Shown here: in pieces, positions 63,921 to 64,000 of the stretch
Layout: every line of letters begins with the position of its first letter
Position numbering within the stretch: the first letter of the stretch is position 1
From: Massilia sp. ZL223
GTDB taxonomy: Bacteria; Pseudomonadota; Gammaproteobacteria; Burkholderiales; Burkholderiaceae_D
Direction: 5' to 3'
Assembly (NCBI RefSeq): GCF_018119395.1
Contig: NZ_JAGPWD010000028.1
Coordinates: 16,136-80,135, forward strand
Length of the DNA stretch: 64,000 nt
Notes under the pieces: generated by a model
The model's database searches: none
What the model saw: only the letters and a program-made list of their open reading frames with translations
Told to the model about the DNA's origin: nothing
Translations under genes and position numbers: made by a program

Positions 63921-64000
63921 GGGCTGCGCATCGAAACTTGGGTTCCGGGGGGGGGCGGGGGGGGGGGGGCCCCCCCCGGCGCCCCCGGGGGGGGGGGGGG
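63921..64000. other. Terminal region with G/C homopolymer
   Basis: After about 25 ordinary bases the last ~55 bases are runs of G with runs of C. No gene or palindrome of biological form is seen. This looks like a sequencing or assembly artefact at the contig end. Confidence 0.8.

Overview
This window is a GC-rich bacterial chromosome segment with gammaproteobacteria-like and betaproteobacteria-like gene families. I infer a member of the Burkholderiales, most likely Oxalobacteraceae (Massilia or a relative). The basis is the 142-residue GTG-start MraZ, the full dcw cluster running into lpxC, ftsX-ftsE-ftsY next to rpoH, a PEP-CTERM protein and repeated PAS-type sensor kinases. The assignment is from gene content only.

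Layout. 1-471: the end of an AI-2E-type permease. 484-5187 (minus): a CorC/HlyC protein, two tandem RsbQ-like alpha/beta hydrolases and a PAS hybrid histidine kinase, a possible small-molecule sensing module. 5242-9477: an NhaR-like LysR regulator divergent from a ter-type stress cluster (DUF475, TerD, AIM24 family, TerZ-like) that ends in a strong terminator. 9524-11246 (minus): an AbiE-type toxin-antitoxin pair with an operator-like array. 11439-18967 (minus): ilvD, a PAS/PAS/GAF kinase, a bile-acid-symporter homologue, a probable PilZ protein, gamma-glutamyltransferase and a lipoprotein. 19047-24383 (plus): a Pho box, pstS, an OmpR-type regulator with a degenerate receiver, a YceI lipoprotein and a GGDEF-EAL protein. 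24386-30143 (minus): a YghU-type GST, a TIGR03118 protein, an ECF sigma / anti-sigma / S8 protease / TorF-like porin operon, and arfB.

30221-34779 (minus): rpoH with a CIRCE element upstream, and ftsY-ftsE-ftsX, with a small secreted protein between them. 34938-42282: a second Pho box and a tiny membrane protein, a TPP enzyme, a long perfect hairpin, RNase P RNA, a YdcF-like protein, glpK, a GNAT protein, a PEP-CTERM protein with an apparent sigma-54 promoter, and two small membrane-associated ORFs. 42284-43234 (minus): a Lon-like AAA+ ATPase.

43602-60869 (plus): the division and cell-wall (dcw) cluster, mraZ-rsmH-ftsL-ftsI-murE-murF-mraY-murD-ftsW-murG-murC-ddl-ftsQ-ftsA-ftsZ. A recognisable promoter and four 10-bp MraZ-type repeats precede it, and most junctions overlap as ATGA or TGATG. 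It is followed by a peroxiredoxin, a GNAT acetyltransferase, a DMT permease and lpxC. The last ~60 bases are G/C homopolymer and look like a sequencing or assembly artefact.

The strongest leads for something new are the sigma / anti-sigma / S8 protease operon, where the anti-sigma periplasmic domain looks like an S8 propeptide, and the RsbQ pair next to a PAS hybrid kinase. No IS element, CRISPR array, tRNA or rRNA was recognised.
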